In this document: positions 16,067 through 24,074 of the stretch, piece by piece
Position numbering within the stretch: the first letter of the stretch is position 1
Layout of the letters: each line of letters starts with the position of its first letter
Source: an uncultured Actinomycetes bacterium
GTDB lineage: Bacteria > Actinomycetota > Thermoleophilia > Solirubrobacterales > Solirubrobacteraceae
Reading direction: 5' to 3'
Length of the DNA: 39,764 nucleotides
NCBI GenBank assembly: GCA_937888775.1
Contig: CALAQT010000393.1
Location: 1-39,764 of the forward strand
Translations under genes and position numbers: made by a program
The notes under the pieces: model-generated
Told to the model about the DNA's origin: nothing
What the model saw: the letters and a program-made list of their open reading frames with translations, nothing else
The model's database searches: none

Positions 16067-17000
16067 CAGCGGCCGCGAGGATTCGCCCGATCAGCTCGTC
16101 GAACGTGATTCCGGCCGCCTCCGCGGCCTGGGGCAGCAGGCTGGTCTCGGTCAGGCCGGGGATCGTGTTGGCCTCCAGCACGTACAGCGAGTTCTGGGCC
16201 CGGTCGAGCATCAGGTCGACCCGCGCGAAGCCGGCGCAACCGAGCAACCGGTAGCTGTTGAGCGCGATCTGACGCGCCTGCACCGCGATCCCCTCCTCCA
16301 GCTGCGCCGGGCAGACGAACCGCGTGCGGCCGATCTCGTAGCGCGCCTCGAAGTCGTAGAAGTCCTCCTCCTCGGGCAGCGCCTCGACGATCGGCAGCGC
16401 GACCGGGACGCCGCCCTCGTCGAGGATCGACACGGCCAGCTCCCGGCCCTGGACGTGGCGCTCGAGCAGCACCTTGCGGTCATAGGAGAAGGCGGCCACC
16501 AGCGCGGCCGGCACGTCGGCCGGGGTGCGCGCGAACTTGATCCCCAGCGCCGACCCCTGGCGCGCCGGCTTGACGACGATCGGGAACTCCAGTCGCTCCT
16601 CGATTGCCGGTAGCGCCTGGGCGGCCCCGAGCGCGCCGAAGGCGGTCTCGTTGAAAGCGTAGAAGTCGGGGGTGGGAATCCCGTTATCGCGCATCGCGTG
16701 CTTGGCCAGCACCTTGTCGGCGGCGCTGATGCACGCCGAGACCCCGGAACCGGTGTAGGGGATCCCCATCACCTCAAGCAGTTCCTGCACAGTTCCGTCC
16801 TCGCCGTCGCGGCCGTGCAGCGCCACGAACGCCACGTCGGGCCGGCCGGCCATCAGCTGTGCAACGAGTTCGGGTCCGACGTCGATCGCCAGCACCTCAT
16901 GGCCGAGACGTTCCAGCGCGTCCTGGACCCGGGCGCCGGACCTCAGCGAGACCTGACGCTCCAGCGAGCGCCCCCCCTTCAGCACCGCGACCCGGCTCAC
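16053..17000 (-). CDS. ddl: D-alanine--D-alanine ligase
   Basis: ATP-grasp ligase that joins two D-alanines for peptidoglycan precursors; 315 residues, cytoplasmic. The N-terminal Leu-Lys-Gly-Gly-Arg-Ser-Leu-Glu-Arg-Gln-Val-Ser-Leu and Leu-His-Gly-Arg-Asp-Gly-Glu-Asp-Gly motifs, the grasp Lys in Val-Val-Lys-Pro-Ala, and the Mg2+ and substrate site Glu-Ala-Asn-Thr-Ile-Pro-Gly-Leu-Thr-Glu-Thr-Ser are all visible. The usual Pro-Gly-Met-Thr reads Pro-Gly-Leu-Thr. GTG 17000 overlaps the TGA of a 68-codon open frame upstream as GTGA. The C-terminus (Gly-Glu-Phe-Gly) is encoded by a duplicated motif that also contains the stop. Confidence 0.93.
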   Translation of the reverse strand: MSRVAVLKGGRSLERQVSLRSGARVQDALERLGHEVLAIDVGPELVAQLMAGRPDVAFVALHGRDGEDGTVQELLEVMGIPYTGSGVSACISAADKVLAKHAMRDNGIPTPDFYAFNETAFGALGAAQALPAIEERLEFPIVVKPARQGSALGIKFARTPADVPAALVAAFSYDRKVLLERHVQGRELAVSILDEGGVPVALPIVEALPEEEDFYDFEARYEIGRTRFVCPAQLEEGIAVQARQIALNSYRLLGCAGFARVDLMLDRAQNSLYVLEANTIPGLTETSLLPQAAEAAGITFDELIGRILAAAGEFG

Positions 17001-17203
17001 CGTCCGCTGACCCGACTGACCTGCTCAGCTCCCGGGAGAATGCCCCCCTGGCCGATTGGCCCTCCCGGGAGAATCGCCTCCTGGGCGATTCTCCAAGGGT
17101 ACGAGCCGCCAGGCGAGTACCCCATCGCGCCGCCAGGCGAGTACCCCATCGCCCCCTGGGCGATTTCTCCCAAGGCAATCGGCGCCAGCCGATTGGCCAT
17201 CAT
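16997..17203 (-). CDS. Candidate 68-residue Gly/Pro-rich repeat peptide between aminotransferase and ddl
   Basis: An open frame starting ATG at 17203 overlaps the aminotransferase stop as ATGA and ends in a GTGA overlap with ddl, so all three could be translated in series. The product contains Gly-Ala-Met-Gly-Tyr-Ser-Pro-Gly twice in tandem and two versions of Ile-Leu-Pro-Gly-Gly/Ala, with no known domain. Against it: about a quarter of third codon positions are A or T, unlike the flanking genes, and the DNA is mostly hairpins and direct repeats. It may be a structured spacer that happens to be open. I do not assign a function. Confidence 0.3.
   Translation of the reverse strand: MMANRLAPIALGEIAQGAMGYSPGGAMGYSPGGSYPWRIAQEAILPGGPIGQGGILPGAEQVSRVSGR
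17029..17198. repeat. Dense cluster of short palindromes and direct repeats
   Basis: Three hairpins in about 130 bases: an 11-bp stem at 17068-17078/17084-17094 (loop TCCTG), a 7-bp stem at 17148-17154/17158-17164 (loop CCT), and an 8-bp stem at 17176-17183/17188-17195 (loop GCCA). Two 22-base direct repeats occur at 17107-17128 and 17131-17152 (period 24). CTCCCGGGAGAAT occurs at 17029 and 17062, and GCCGATTGGCC at 17051 and 17188. Nothing comparable lies between other operon genes here. Confidence 0.85.
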
Positions 17204-18666
17204 CCGGCGCGCTTGCGCTTGGTCGGCATCCGCAGGACCTTGGCCAGCTCGGAGTCGACCTCGCGGCGGCCGGACGGCAGCCTGAGATCCTCCCCGGAGC
17301 GCGCCGCCGGCGCCTGGGGCCGCGCCCCGGTCAGCGTGCCGTACATCGCCACCTGCTCGCGGACGACCTCGCCGATCCGCCGGATCCCCTCGCGGATGTC
17401 GTCCTCGCCGACCCCGGAGAAGTTCAGTCTCATCGACGAGCCACCGCGGCCGTCGACGTAGGCGGCGCGACCAGGGACAAACGCGACATGCTCCTCCAGC
17501 GTGCGCGCCAGCAGGTCGGTGGTGTCCAGGTAGGGGGGCATCGTCGCCCACACGAACAAGCCTCCCTGCGGGTGGGTCCACTTCGCCTCGCGCGGGAAGT
17601 GCTCGGCCAGCGAATCGAACATCACATCGCGCCGGCGGCGGTAGATCTCCAGCAACGAGCGCAGGTACTCCTCCCACGGCCCGGCGTCGAAGTAGGCGCT
17701 GACAAAGTACTGGGAGATCGAGGACGAGCAAAGGTCCGATCCCTGCTTGCCGATCTGCATCTTCGCCAGGATCGGCGCCGGCGCCGTCGTCCAGCCCAGA
17801 CGCACGCCGGGGGAGAGGATCTTGGAGAACGTGCCGGCGTAGATCACGAACTCGGCATCAAGCGAATACAGGGTCGGCAGCGGCTCGCCCTCGTAGCGCA
17901 GCAGCCCGTAGGGGTTGTCCTCCAGCACCAGCAGCTCGCGCTCGCCGGCGATCCTGACCAGCTCGCGCCGGCGCTCCAGCGACATCGTGACCCCGGCCGG
18001 ATTGTGGAAGTTGGGCACCGTGTAGATGAACTTGGGGCGCCGGCCGCTGCGCTCCAGCTCGTCGAGCGTGGCCTCAAGCTGCTCCACGACCATCCCGTCG
18101 CGGTCCATCGTGATCTGGACCACGTCGGCCTGATAGGAGCAGAACGTCGGGATCGCGCCCGGGTAGGTCGGAGCCTCGGTGACGATCACGTCGCCGGGGT
18201 CGATCAGCGTCTTGCAGACCAGGTCGATCACCTGCTGGCCGCCGGTCGTAACCAGCATTTCGTCGAGGTCGACCTCCATGCCCTCGGCGCGCATCACCTC
18301 GGCGATGCACTTCTTGATTCGCTGGAAGCCCTCGGTGGGCCCGTACTGCAACGCCCGCGCGCACGATTCGCTGGCCACGGTGCTCATCAGCGCCGCGTAT
18401 GAATCGGGCGGAAAGGTGGACGTGTCGGGTAGCCCGCCGGCCAGCGAGATCACGTCGTCGCGCTCGGTCAGTGCCATCAGGTCGCGCATCGCCGAGGACT
18501 TCATGACCTTCGTGCGCTCGGCGAACAACGCCGCGTAGCGCTTGATATCTCGTGTCGTCGACCGCTGGCGCCGGACGGGCCCGTCGCTGCCGGGGCTCGT
18601 GTCGCCACTCGGTTCCCGCCCACCCGAGCTCACGCTGCCCTCTCGTCTATCGTCACGCTTCGTCAC
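17200..18666 (-). CDS. PLP-dependent class I/II aminotransferase (LysN/2-aminoadipate transaminase-like)
   Basis: Fold-type I aminotransferase. It has Ser-Leu-Ala-Gly-Gly-Leu-Pro, the cofactor-phosphate Gly-Gly-Gln-Gln, Glu-Ala-Pro-Thr-Tyr-Pro-Gly, Pro-Asn-Phe-His-Asn-Pro-Ala-Gly, the Tyr of Asp-Asn-Pro-Tyr, Schiff-base Lys in Thr-Phe-Ser-Lys-Ile-Leu, and substrate Arg in Met-Arg-Leu-Asn-Phe. This is the 2-aminoadipate/aromatic aminotransferase group related to MocR C-termini but without the DNA-binding domain. The GTG at 18666 gives 488 residues with a disordered N-terminal extension of about 40 residues. Because this start sits 11 bases from the divergent DUF4126 gene, an internal start is possible. 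Lies upstream of ddl, same strand. Confidence 0.88.
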   Translation of the reverse strand: MTKRDDRREGSVSSGGREPSGDTSPGSDGPVRRQRSTTRDIKRYAALFAERTKVMKSSAMRDLMALTERDDVISLAGGLPDTSTFPPDSYAALMSTVASESCARALQYGPTEGFQRIKKCIAEVMRAEGMEVDLDEMLVTTGGQQVIDLVCKTLIDPGDVIVTEAPTYPGAIPTFCSYQADVVQITMDRDGMVVEQLEATLDELERSGRRPKFIYTVPNFHNPAGVTMSLERRRELVRIAGERELLVLEDNPYGLLRYEGEPLPTLYSLDAEFVIYAGTFSKILSPGVRLGWTTAPAPILAKMQIGKQGSDLCSSSISQYFVSAYFDAGPWEEYLRSLLEIYRRRRDVMFDSLAEHFPREAKWTHPQGGLFVWATMPPYLDTTDLLARTLEEHVAFVPGRAAYVDGRGGSSMRLNFSGVGEDDIREGIRRIGEVVREQVAMYGTLTGARPQAPAARSGEDLRLPSGRREVDSELAKVLRMPTKRKRAG

Positions 18667-18677
18667 GGTACAGCACG

Positions 18678-19268
18678 GTGCATCTCGCCTTCGACATCTT
18701 CCAGGGGATCGGCATCGCGGCTGCAGTGGGGATCAGACCCTTCCTGCCCGCGCTGGTGGTCGGCGCGCTCGCCGCCGGCGACATCCAGATCGACTTCAAG
18801 GGCAGCCACTTTGCTTTTCTGCAGGGAGTTCCGTTCCTGGCCGTGATGGTGCTCGGAGCGATCCTGATCGCGCTGGCCGAACGCCGTCTGGGTCAGGATA
18901 AGGTGGACCGTGGACCGCTCGCGATCGCGCTCGGCGCCGTTGCGGTGGTCGTGGCGGCGCTGCTGTTCGCGGGTTCGCTGGCGCAGGGCCATTACCTGAG
19001 CTGGCCCGGGTACATCGGCGGCGCGCTGTGCGCGGCCGTCGGAATCGCAGCCATGCGGCCGCTGCTCGCGCGCGTGCGCGCGCGCCTCGACACCGGCAGT
19101 GCGGCGGCGCTTCCGCTCTATGCCGAGGCCGGCGCGCTGCTGTGCGCGGCGTTGTCGGTGCTGGTGCCGCCCGTCGGGCTGATCGTCCTGGCGCTGCTGC
19201 TGTGGCTGCTGCTCGCCGGCCGTGGCCGTGACCAGCAGAAGTACGCCGGTCTCCGGATCCTGCGCTGA
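18678..19268 (+). CDS. DUF4126 family integral membrane protein
   Basis: A 196-residue protein with about five hydrophobic segments. The opening Gln-Gly-Ile-Gly-Ile-Ala-Ala-Ala-Val-Gly-Ile-Arg-Pro-Phe-Leu-Pro is the typical start of this uncharacterised family. I start at GTG 18678, where the conserved part begins; an upstream frame to 18552 overlaps the divergent aminotransferase and is not conserved-looking. It is followed at once by the phosphodiesterase gene. Role unknown. Confidence 0.8.
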   Translation: MHLAFDIFQGIGIAAAVGIRPFLPALVVGALAAGDIQIDFKGSHFAFLQGVPFLAVMVLGAILIALAERRLGQDKVDRGPLAIALGAVAVVVAALLFAGSLAQGHYLSWPGYIGGALCAAVGIAAMRPLLARVRARLDTGSAAALPLYAEAGALLCAALSVLVPPVGLIVLALLLWLLLAGRGRDQQKYAGLRILR

Positions 19269-19275
19269 TGGCGTT

Positions 19276-20811
19276 GTGAGCGCCGCAGGCTCGATGCCGG
19301 GTGACCGTGACGCCGCCGGTTCCAACGGCGTCAAGAAGCTGGTCCTGGTGGTGATCGACGCGCTGAAGCCCTCGATGCTGGAACGCGCGATCGCCTCGGG
19401 CCGCGCACCGGCGCTGGCCCGGATCCGGCAGGAGGGAGCCTACGTCGACGATTGCGTGGCGGCGTTCCCGTCCGTGACGCCCGTCTGTGCAGCCACGATC
19501 ACCACCGGCGTCGGCCCCGACGAGCACCTGATCCCGAGCATGAACTGGTATCACCGTGAGGAGGAGCGCTACGTCGAGTACGGCTCGAGCTTCTCGGCCT
19601 CACGGCAGTTTGGGGTGCTGCGCTCGCTGACCGACACGGTCTACCGGATGAACGCCGAGCACCTCTCCGATCAGGTGGAGACGGTGTTCGAGACCCTCGA
19701 TGATGCGGATCTGCGCACGGCTGGAACCACGTATCTCATCTACCGGGGCCGCCACCAGCACGAGGTCGCCAACGAATCCGCGTTGGCGCGGATCGTCACC
19801 TCGACCCTGTTCCGCCGCACGATCGCGGGGCCGCAGGAGCTGTTCTACGCCGATCTGTACGCCAGTCGCAAGACCGGCTGCCGCGGCCAGCTGGGGATGC
19901 CTGGCGTGCGTGACCAGCACACCGGCTGCGTGGGCGCGTACCTGATCGAGCACGACCTGTTCGACTTCATGCTGTTCTCGCTGCCCGACAACGACGCCTT
20001 CTCACATAAGAACGGCCCTCATGCCCAGGTCACCTCGATCGCCGCCGCCGATCGCCAGCTGGAGCGCCTGATGCACGCGGCCGGCGGCCCGGATGCGTTC
20101 CTGGAGCAGTACGCGGTGATCGTCACTTCAGACCACTCCCAGGCCTCGGTCGAGGAAAGGATCCGCCTCGATCAGGCCTTCGCCGACTTCGACGTCGCCG
20201 CGCCCGGCTCTTCACGGTCGATCGGCGCCGAGGTGGCGCTCAGCCCCGCCCAGCGTGCAGCCATGATCTATGCGCTTGACCCCGACAATGCCGACGAGGT
20301 GGTGGCACGCGCGATCGCCGCCGTCCGCGAGTTGGAGGGCGTCGACCTGATCCTGTCGTTCGCCGACGGCGACATGCGCGAGGCAGTCGTGCGCAGCCGG
20401 CGCGGGGAGCTGCGTTTCGCCCCCGGCGGAGAGCTCGCCGACGTCCGCGGCGGGCACTGGAGTGTGGAGGGTGACCTGGCTGCGCTGCGGGCCGAGATCC
20501 AGGATGGTCGCTTTCTGACCACCGAGTATCCGGATGCGCTGGCGAGGATGTGGTCGGTGCTGAATTGCTCCACGGCGGGCGACGTGCTGCTGTCGGCGGC
20601 GCCGGGCTATGAGTTTGTCGACTGGGGCGGAGCCGACCACGTCGGCGGTGGCAGCCATGGTTCCCTGCACCGCTCGGACTCGCTGGGGGCGCTGCTGTGG
20701 TGCGGGACCGGACCGGACTCCCGCCGCGCGCGCGAGCAGTGGTCATTGCGCGATGTGAAGCCGATGATCTGCGACCATTTCGGCCTGCAATCCCCCGATC
20801 ACGTCGATTAG
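19276..20811 (+). CDS. Type I phosphodiesterase / nucleotide pyrophosphatase (alkaline phosphatase superfamily)
   Basis: A 511-residue two-metal phosphoesterase. The metal and nucleophile sites are visible: Val-Ile-Asp-Ala-Leu near the N-terminus, the nucleophile Thr in Phe-Pro-Ser-Val-Thr-Pro, Pro-Asp-Asn-Asp-Ala-Phe-Ser-His, Thr-Ser-Asp-His-Ser and the last His in Gly-Gly-Ser-His-Gly-Ser. No signal peptide is obvious, so it may be cytoplasmic. GTG 19276 or ATG 19294 are both possible. It starts 7 bases after DUF4126 stops, so they share a transcript. Possible substrates are nucleotide sugars, lipid head groups or phosphonates. Confidence 0.85.
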   Translation: MSAAGSMPGDRDAAGSNGVKKLVLVVIDALKPSMLERAIASGRAPALARIRQEGAYVDDCVAAFPSVTPVCAATITTGVGPDEHLIPSMNWYHREEERYVEYGSSFSASRQFGVLRSLTDTVYRMNAEHLSDQVETVFETLDDADLRTAGTTYLIYRGRHQHEVANESALARIVTSTLFRRTIAGPQELFYADLYASRKTGCRGQLGMPGVRDQHTGCVGAYLIEHDLFDFMLFSLPDNDAFSHKNGPHAQVTSIAAADRQLERLMHAAGGPDAFLEQYAVIVTSDHSQASVEERIRLDQAFADFDVAAPGSSRSIGAEVALSPAQRAAMIYALDPDNADEVVARAIAAVRELEGVDLILSFADGDMREAVVRSRRGELRFAPGGELADVRGGHWSVEGDLAALRAEIQDGRFLTTEYPDALARMWSVLNCSTAGDVLLSAAPGYEFVDWGGADHVGGGSHGSLHRSDSLGALLWCGTGPDSRRAREQWSLRDVKPMICDHFGLQSPDHVD

Positions 20812-20872
20812 GGCCCGATTAACGATCAACTCCGCTTACGGTCAGCCGACAAACCGCCGATACAGTGACCAT

Positions 20873-21322
20873 ATGGCCGATGAGCTGAGCACAAGCGTCG
20901 AGCTGCCGTTCCGCCGCCGCGTGCGGCACGGAGTCCGGCGCGGGCACAACTGGCTGCAACTGGTCCGTTTCGCTGCGGTCGGCGCGACCGGCTACGCGGT
21001 GAACCTGATCGTCTTCGCGATCTGCGTTCACGTGCTGAAGATCGACTACAAGCTGGCCGCCGTGGTGGCGTTCGTGGTCTCGGTGGTTAACAACTTCTGG
21101 TGGAACCGCCACTGGACCTTCAGTGCCAAGGCGCAGCGCCCGATTCAGCAGGGGGCCAAGTTCTTCGCCGTCTCGCTGGTCACGTTCGGCTTCACCTACG
21201 TGGTGCTCGTCTCGCTGGTCGACGGAGCCGGGATGGCCAAGCTGGTCGCCCAGGCGATTGCGATCGCCGCTGGTACGCCATTGTCGTTCGTCGGGCAGAA
21301 GCTCTGGAGCTTCCGCGCGTAA
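20873..21322 (+). CDS. GtrA family membrane protein
   Basis: A 149-residue protein with four transmembrane helices, of the GtrA/DPMS family thought to flip or scaffold polyprenyl-phosphate sugars. Family landmarks are Arg-Phe-Ala-Ala-Val-Gly-Ala-Thr-Gly-Tyr-Ala-Val-Asn, Asn-Asn-Phe-Trp-Trp-Asn-Arg-His-Trp-Thr-Phe in the middle, and the closing Phe-Val-Gly-Gln-Lys-Leu-Trp-Ser-Phe. The adjacent GT-C-like membrane protein makes a role in cell-envelope glycosylation plausible. Confidence 0.9.
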   Translation: MADELSTSVELPFRRRVRHGVRRGHNWLQLVRFAAVGATGYAVNLIVFAICVHVLKIDYKLAAVVAFVVSVVNNFWWNRHWTFSAKAQRPIQQGAKFFAVSLVTFGFTYVVLVSLVDGAGMAKLVAQAIAIAAGTPLSFVGQKLWSFRA

Positions 21323-21344
21323 GAGGCCTCGGCCGACGCGCCCG

Positions 21345-23186
21345 TTGTCCTGCACCAATCCTCCCCGCGCGAGCTGGCAAACGCTCGTCGCGCTGCTGAC
21401 GGCGATCTCGCTGGTCCTGCTCGTGCTGAGCGCCGGTGCGCGCGCGGCGAGCACGGCCACCGTTACGGCCGCCACGAGCACCACCGTGGTGGATCCCAAC
21501 ACCCCCGTGCTGGTCACCTCCCAGGACCAGCCGCCGCGCGGTTACCGGCTCAACGCCGCCGAGGTGCAGCGGATCGCGAGGCGCAACCCCACGGCCGCCG
21601 CCGAGCTGCGCCGCCACCCGGATGCGATCCCCTACGAGTACACCAAGGGCCCGGGCCGCTGGCAGGTCAGCTGGTTCTCGGCCGGCGCCAACCAGAAGGA
21701 GCTGCTGCAGGTCTACGTCGACGACGCCAACGGCAAGGTGACCCAGGCGTGGACGGGCTTTCAGGTTGCCTGGACGATGGCCCGCGGCTATCCCGGCGCC
21801 TTCGGCAAGCAGGTCAACGCCTGGTATGTGTGGATCCCGATGTGCTTGTTGTTCATGGCGCCGTTCATCCCCTGGCGCCGGCCGCGCGCTCGGCATCCGG
21901 CCTCGCCTGAAAGCGCGGGGCGCCAGTCATCCAGCTGCCGGCCGCGCGCTGTGCCCGGTGAGCCGGCTCCGCGGCGGGGCTGGTCGCTGCTGCACCTGGA
22001 CCTGGCGATGCTGCTGGGCTTCTCGATTTCGCTGGCCTTCTTCAACCACGCGCTGATCGGGCTGTCGGTGCCGCTGGTGTACCCGTTCCTGCTCTACCTG
22101 ATGGCGCGGATGCTGCTGCTGGCGTTCGGCAAGGGGGTTCCGCGCCAGCCGCTGCGGGTGAGCGTGCCCCGCACCTGGCTGGTGGTCGGAATCGTCTTCC
22201 TGGTCGGATTCCGGATCGGGCTCAACGTGATCAACTCCAACGTGATCGACGTCGGTTACGCGGGCGTGATCGGCGCCGACCGGATCCTGCACGACAAGCC
22301 GCTGTACGGCGGCTGGCCGAGCGACAACGCCAACGGGGACACCTACGGTCCGGTCAACTACTACGCCTACGTCCCGTTGCGCGCGATCTTCGGCTGGAGC
22401 GGAAGCTGGGATCAGCTCCCGGCGGCCCACGCGGCGGCGATCTTCTTCGATCTGATGATGCTGCTCGGCCTGTTCCTGCTGGGGCGCAGGATCCGCGGGC
22501 CATCGCTGGGGATCGTGCTGGCCTATGCCTGGGCCGCCTATCCATTCAGCCTATACGCGCTCAGCTCCAACACCAACGACACTCTGGTCGGGCTGCTGGT
22601 CGTGGTGGCGCTGCTGGTGATCAGTTCGGCGCCCGCCCGGGGCGTGGCCGGGGCGCTGGCCGGATTGACCAAGTTCGCGCCGCTGGCGCTGGCGCCGCTG
22701 CTGCTGCGCGGGATCGGCGAGCCGCCCCGCCGCCGTTCGATCGCCTTCTACGGGCTCGCCTACGGCCTGACGGCCATCGCCGTGATGCTCCCGGTGCTGC
22801 TCAACCACGATCTGCACGCCTTCTGGCAGGACTCGGTGTCCTATCAATCCAGTCGTGTGACGCCGTTCTCGGTGTGGGGATTGTGGGGTGGCCTTGACGG
22901 CGCGCAGCAGTTGGTCCAGGGGGCCGGCGTCGGCTTGGCGGTCGGGCTGGCCTTCGTGCCCGGCCGGCGGGGGATCGTCGAGGTCGCGGCGTTGGGGGCG
23001 GCGATCCTGATCGCGCTCCAGCTGGGGGTCAACTACTGGCTGTACCCCTACATCGTGTGGTTCTTCCCGCTGGTGATCGTCGCCCTATTCGCAAGTCATC
23101 CGCAGCGCAGCTCGCCCGCCTCGGCGGACGAGCGGCCCCACGACGTGTTCGAGCCCGAGCCGTCCGCGCGCCTGCAGGTCGCCTGA
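21345..23186 (+). CDS. Polytopic membrane protein: PepSY-like exodomain plus GT-C (GT87/DUF2029-like) core
   Basis: About 613 residues. After an N-terminal hydrophobic segment (Leu-Val-Ala-Leu-Leu-Thr-Ala-Ile-Ser-Leu-Val) comes a soluble section of about 120 residues with the PepSY-like pattern Val-Gln-Arg-Ile-Ala and Trp-Gln-Val-Ser-Trp-Phe followed by Val-Tyr-Val-Asp-Asp-Ala-Asn-Gly-Lys-Val. Next is a single helix and then about ten helices resembling lipid-linked mannosyltransferases, including Tyr-Gly-Pro-Val-Asn-Tyr-Tyr-Ala-Tyr and Gly-Leu-Thr-Lys-Phe-Ala-Pro. The start is uncertain: TTG 21345 is the first usable codon after gtrA. Probably transfers sugar outside the membrane; domain calls are by pattern only. 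Confidence 0.7.
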   Translation: MSCTNPPRASWQTLVALLTAISLVLLVLSAGARAASTATVTAATSTTVVDPNTPVLVTSQDQPPRGYRLNAAEVQRIARRNPTAAAELRRHPDAIPYEYTKGPGRWQVSWFSAGANQKELLQVYVDDANGKVTQAWTGFQVAWTMARGYPGAFGKQVNAWYVWIPMCLLFMAPFIPWRRPRARHPASPESAGRQSSSCRPRAVPGEPAPRRGWSLLHLDLAMLLGFSISLAFFNHALIGLSVPLVYPFLLYLMARMLLLAFGKGVPRQPLRVSVPRTWLVVGIVFLVGFRIGLNVINSNVIDVGYAGVIGADRILHDKPLYGGWPSDNANGDTYGPVNYYAYVPLRAIFGWSGSWDQLPAAHAAAIFFDLMMLLGLFLLGRRIRGPSLGIVLAYAWAAYPFSLYALSSNTNDTLVGLLVVVALLVISSAPARGVAGALAGLTKFAPLALAPLLLRGIGEPPRRRSIAFYGLAYGLTAIAVMLPVLLNHDLHAFWQDSVSYQSSRVTPFSVWGLWGGLDGAQQLVQGAGVGLAVGLAFVPGRRGIVEVAALGAAILIALQLGVNYWLYPYIVWFFPLVIVALFASHPQRSSPASADERPHDVFEPEPSARLQVA

Positions 23187-23227
23187 GCGTCGGTCAGGCC
23201 TCAGCCCCAGCGTGAAGGGGGCCCAGT

Positions 23228-24046
23228 TCAGCTGACGCCCGGCGCGGGCAACAGGATCTGCTCGATCGAGTCGGCCCGCAGCGGCTCGCTGGCCCGGATC
23301 AGGACCGCGTTGAGCCACGGATCCTCGCTAGAGGTCTCGAACCTGATCGGCATCTTGGTGATCATCGCCTGCAGTGCCAACTCGCGCTTGACGCCGATCA
23401 CCCCGCCGCGGGGACCGGTCATGCCCACGTCGGTGATGTAGGCGGTACCGCCGGGGAGCACCCGCGCGTCGGCGGTGGGGATGTGAGTATGGGTGCCGAC
23501 GACCGCCGTCACGCGACCGTCGAGGTGCCAGCCCATGCCGATCTTCTCGCTGGTCGCCTCGGCGTGCATGTCGACCAGCACGTGGTCGGCCTTGCCCTTG
23601 AGCGCGTGCAGGGCCGCATCGATCTCAGAGAAGGCCGGGCGCCCGGCGTTCATGAACAGATTGCCCGACAGCGACACAACACCGAGGCGCACCTCGCCGG
23701 CGGTCACCACGCACCAGCCGTGGCCGGGCTGGCTGCGCAGAAAGTTCGCGGGCCGCAGGATCCGGTCCTGCGTGTCCAGGTAGGAATAGATCTCCCGCTG
23801 GCGATAGGTGTGGTTGCCCAAGGTGATCACGTCCACGCCGGCGGCGAAAAGCTGGTCGGCGATCTTCGGCGTGATCCCCATGCCGGCGGCGGCGTTCTCG
23901 CCGTTGACGACCACGAAGTCAGGCGCACAGCGCTCGCGCAGCGACGGCAACAGCGCCAGCAAGGTACGGCGGCCGATCCCGCCGACGATGTCGCCGGCGA
24001 ACAGGATGCTGATGGGCTTGCTCACGTCTTCTCGGTGGTCAGTCAT
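23228..24046 (-). CDS. YmdB/TIGR00282-family metallophosphoesterase
   Basis: A 272-residue two-metal phosphodiesterase of the family that includes Bacillus YmdB, which hydrolyses 2',3'-cyclic nucleotides and affects RNA turnover and biofilm choice. Metal-site motifs: Phe-Ala-Gly-Asp-Ile-Val-Gly, Val-Asn-Gly-Glu-Asn-Ala-Ala, Leu-Gly-Asn-His-Thr, Asp-Met-His-Ala-Glu-Ala-Thr-Ser and Gly-Thr-His-Thr-His-Ile-Pro-Thr-Ala-Asp. The closing Tyr-Ile-Thr-Asp-Val-Gly-Met-Thr-Gly is family-typical. ATG 24046 chosen; GTG 24025 is an alternative. Divergent from the AI-2E-family permease by 28 bases. Confidence 0.9.
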   Translation of the reverse strand: MTDHREDVSKPISILFAGDIVGGIGRRTLLALLPSLRERCAPDFVVVNGENAAAGMGITPKIADQLFAAGVDVITLGNHTYRQREIYSYLDTQDRILRPANFLRSQPGHGWCVVTAGEVRLGVVSLSGNLFMNAGRPAFSEIDAALHALKGKADHVLVDMHAEATSEKIGMGWHLDGRVTAVVGTHTHIPTADARVLPGGTAYITDVGMTGPRGGVIGVKRELALQAMITKMPIRFETSSEDPWLNAVLIRASEPLRADSIEQILLPAPGVS

Positions 24047-24074
24047 CTCGTCGTGGGCCCATACTTCCAGCTGT

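Noticed and set aside
17056..18402. A 448-codon plus-strand frame opposite the aminotransferase
   Set aside because: Antisense shadow of a well-conserved enzyme; composition typical of such shadows.
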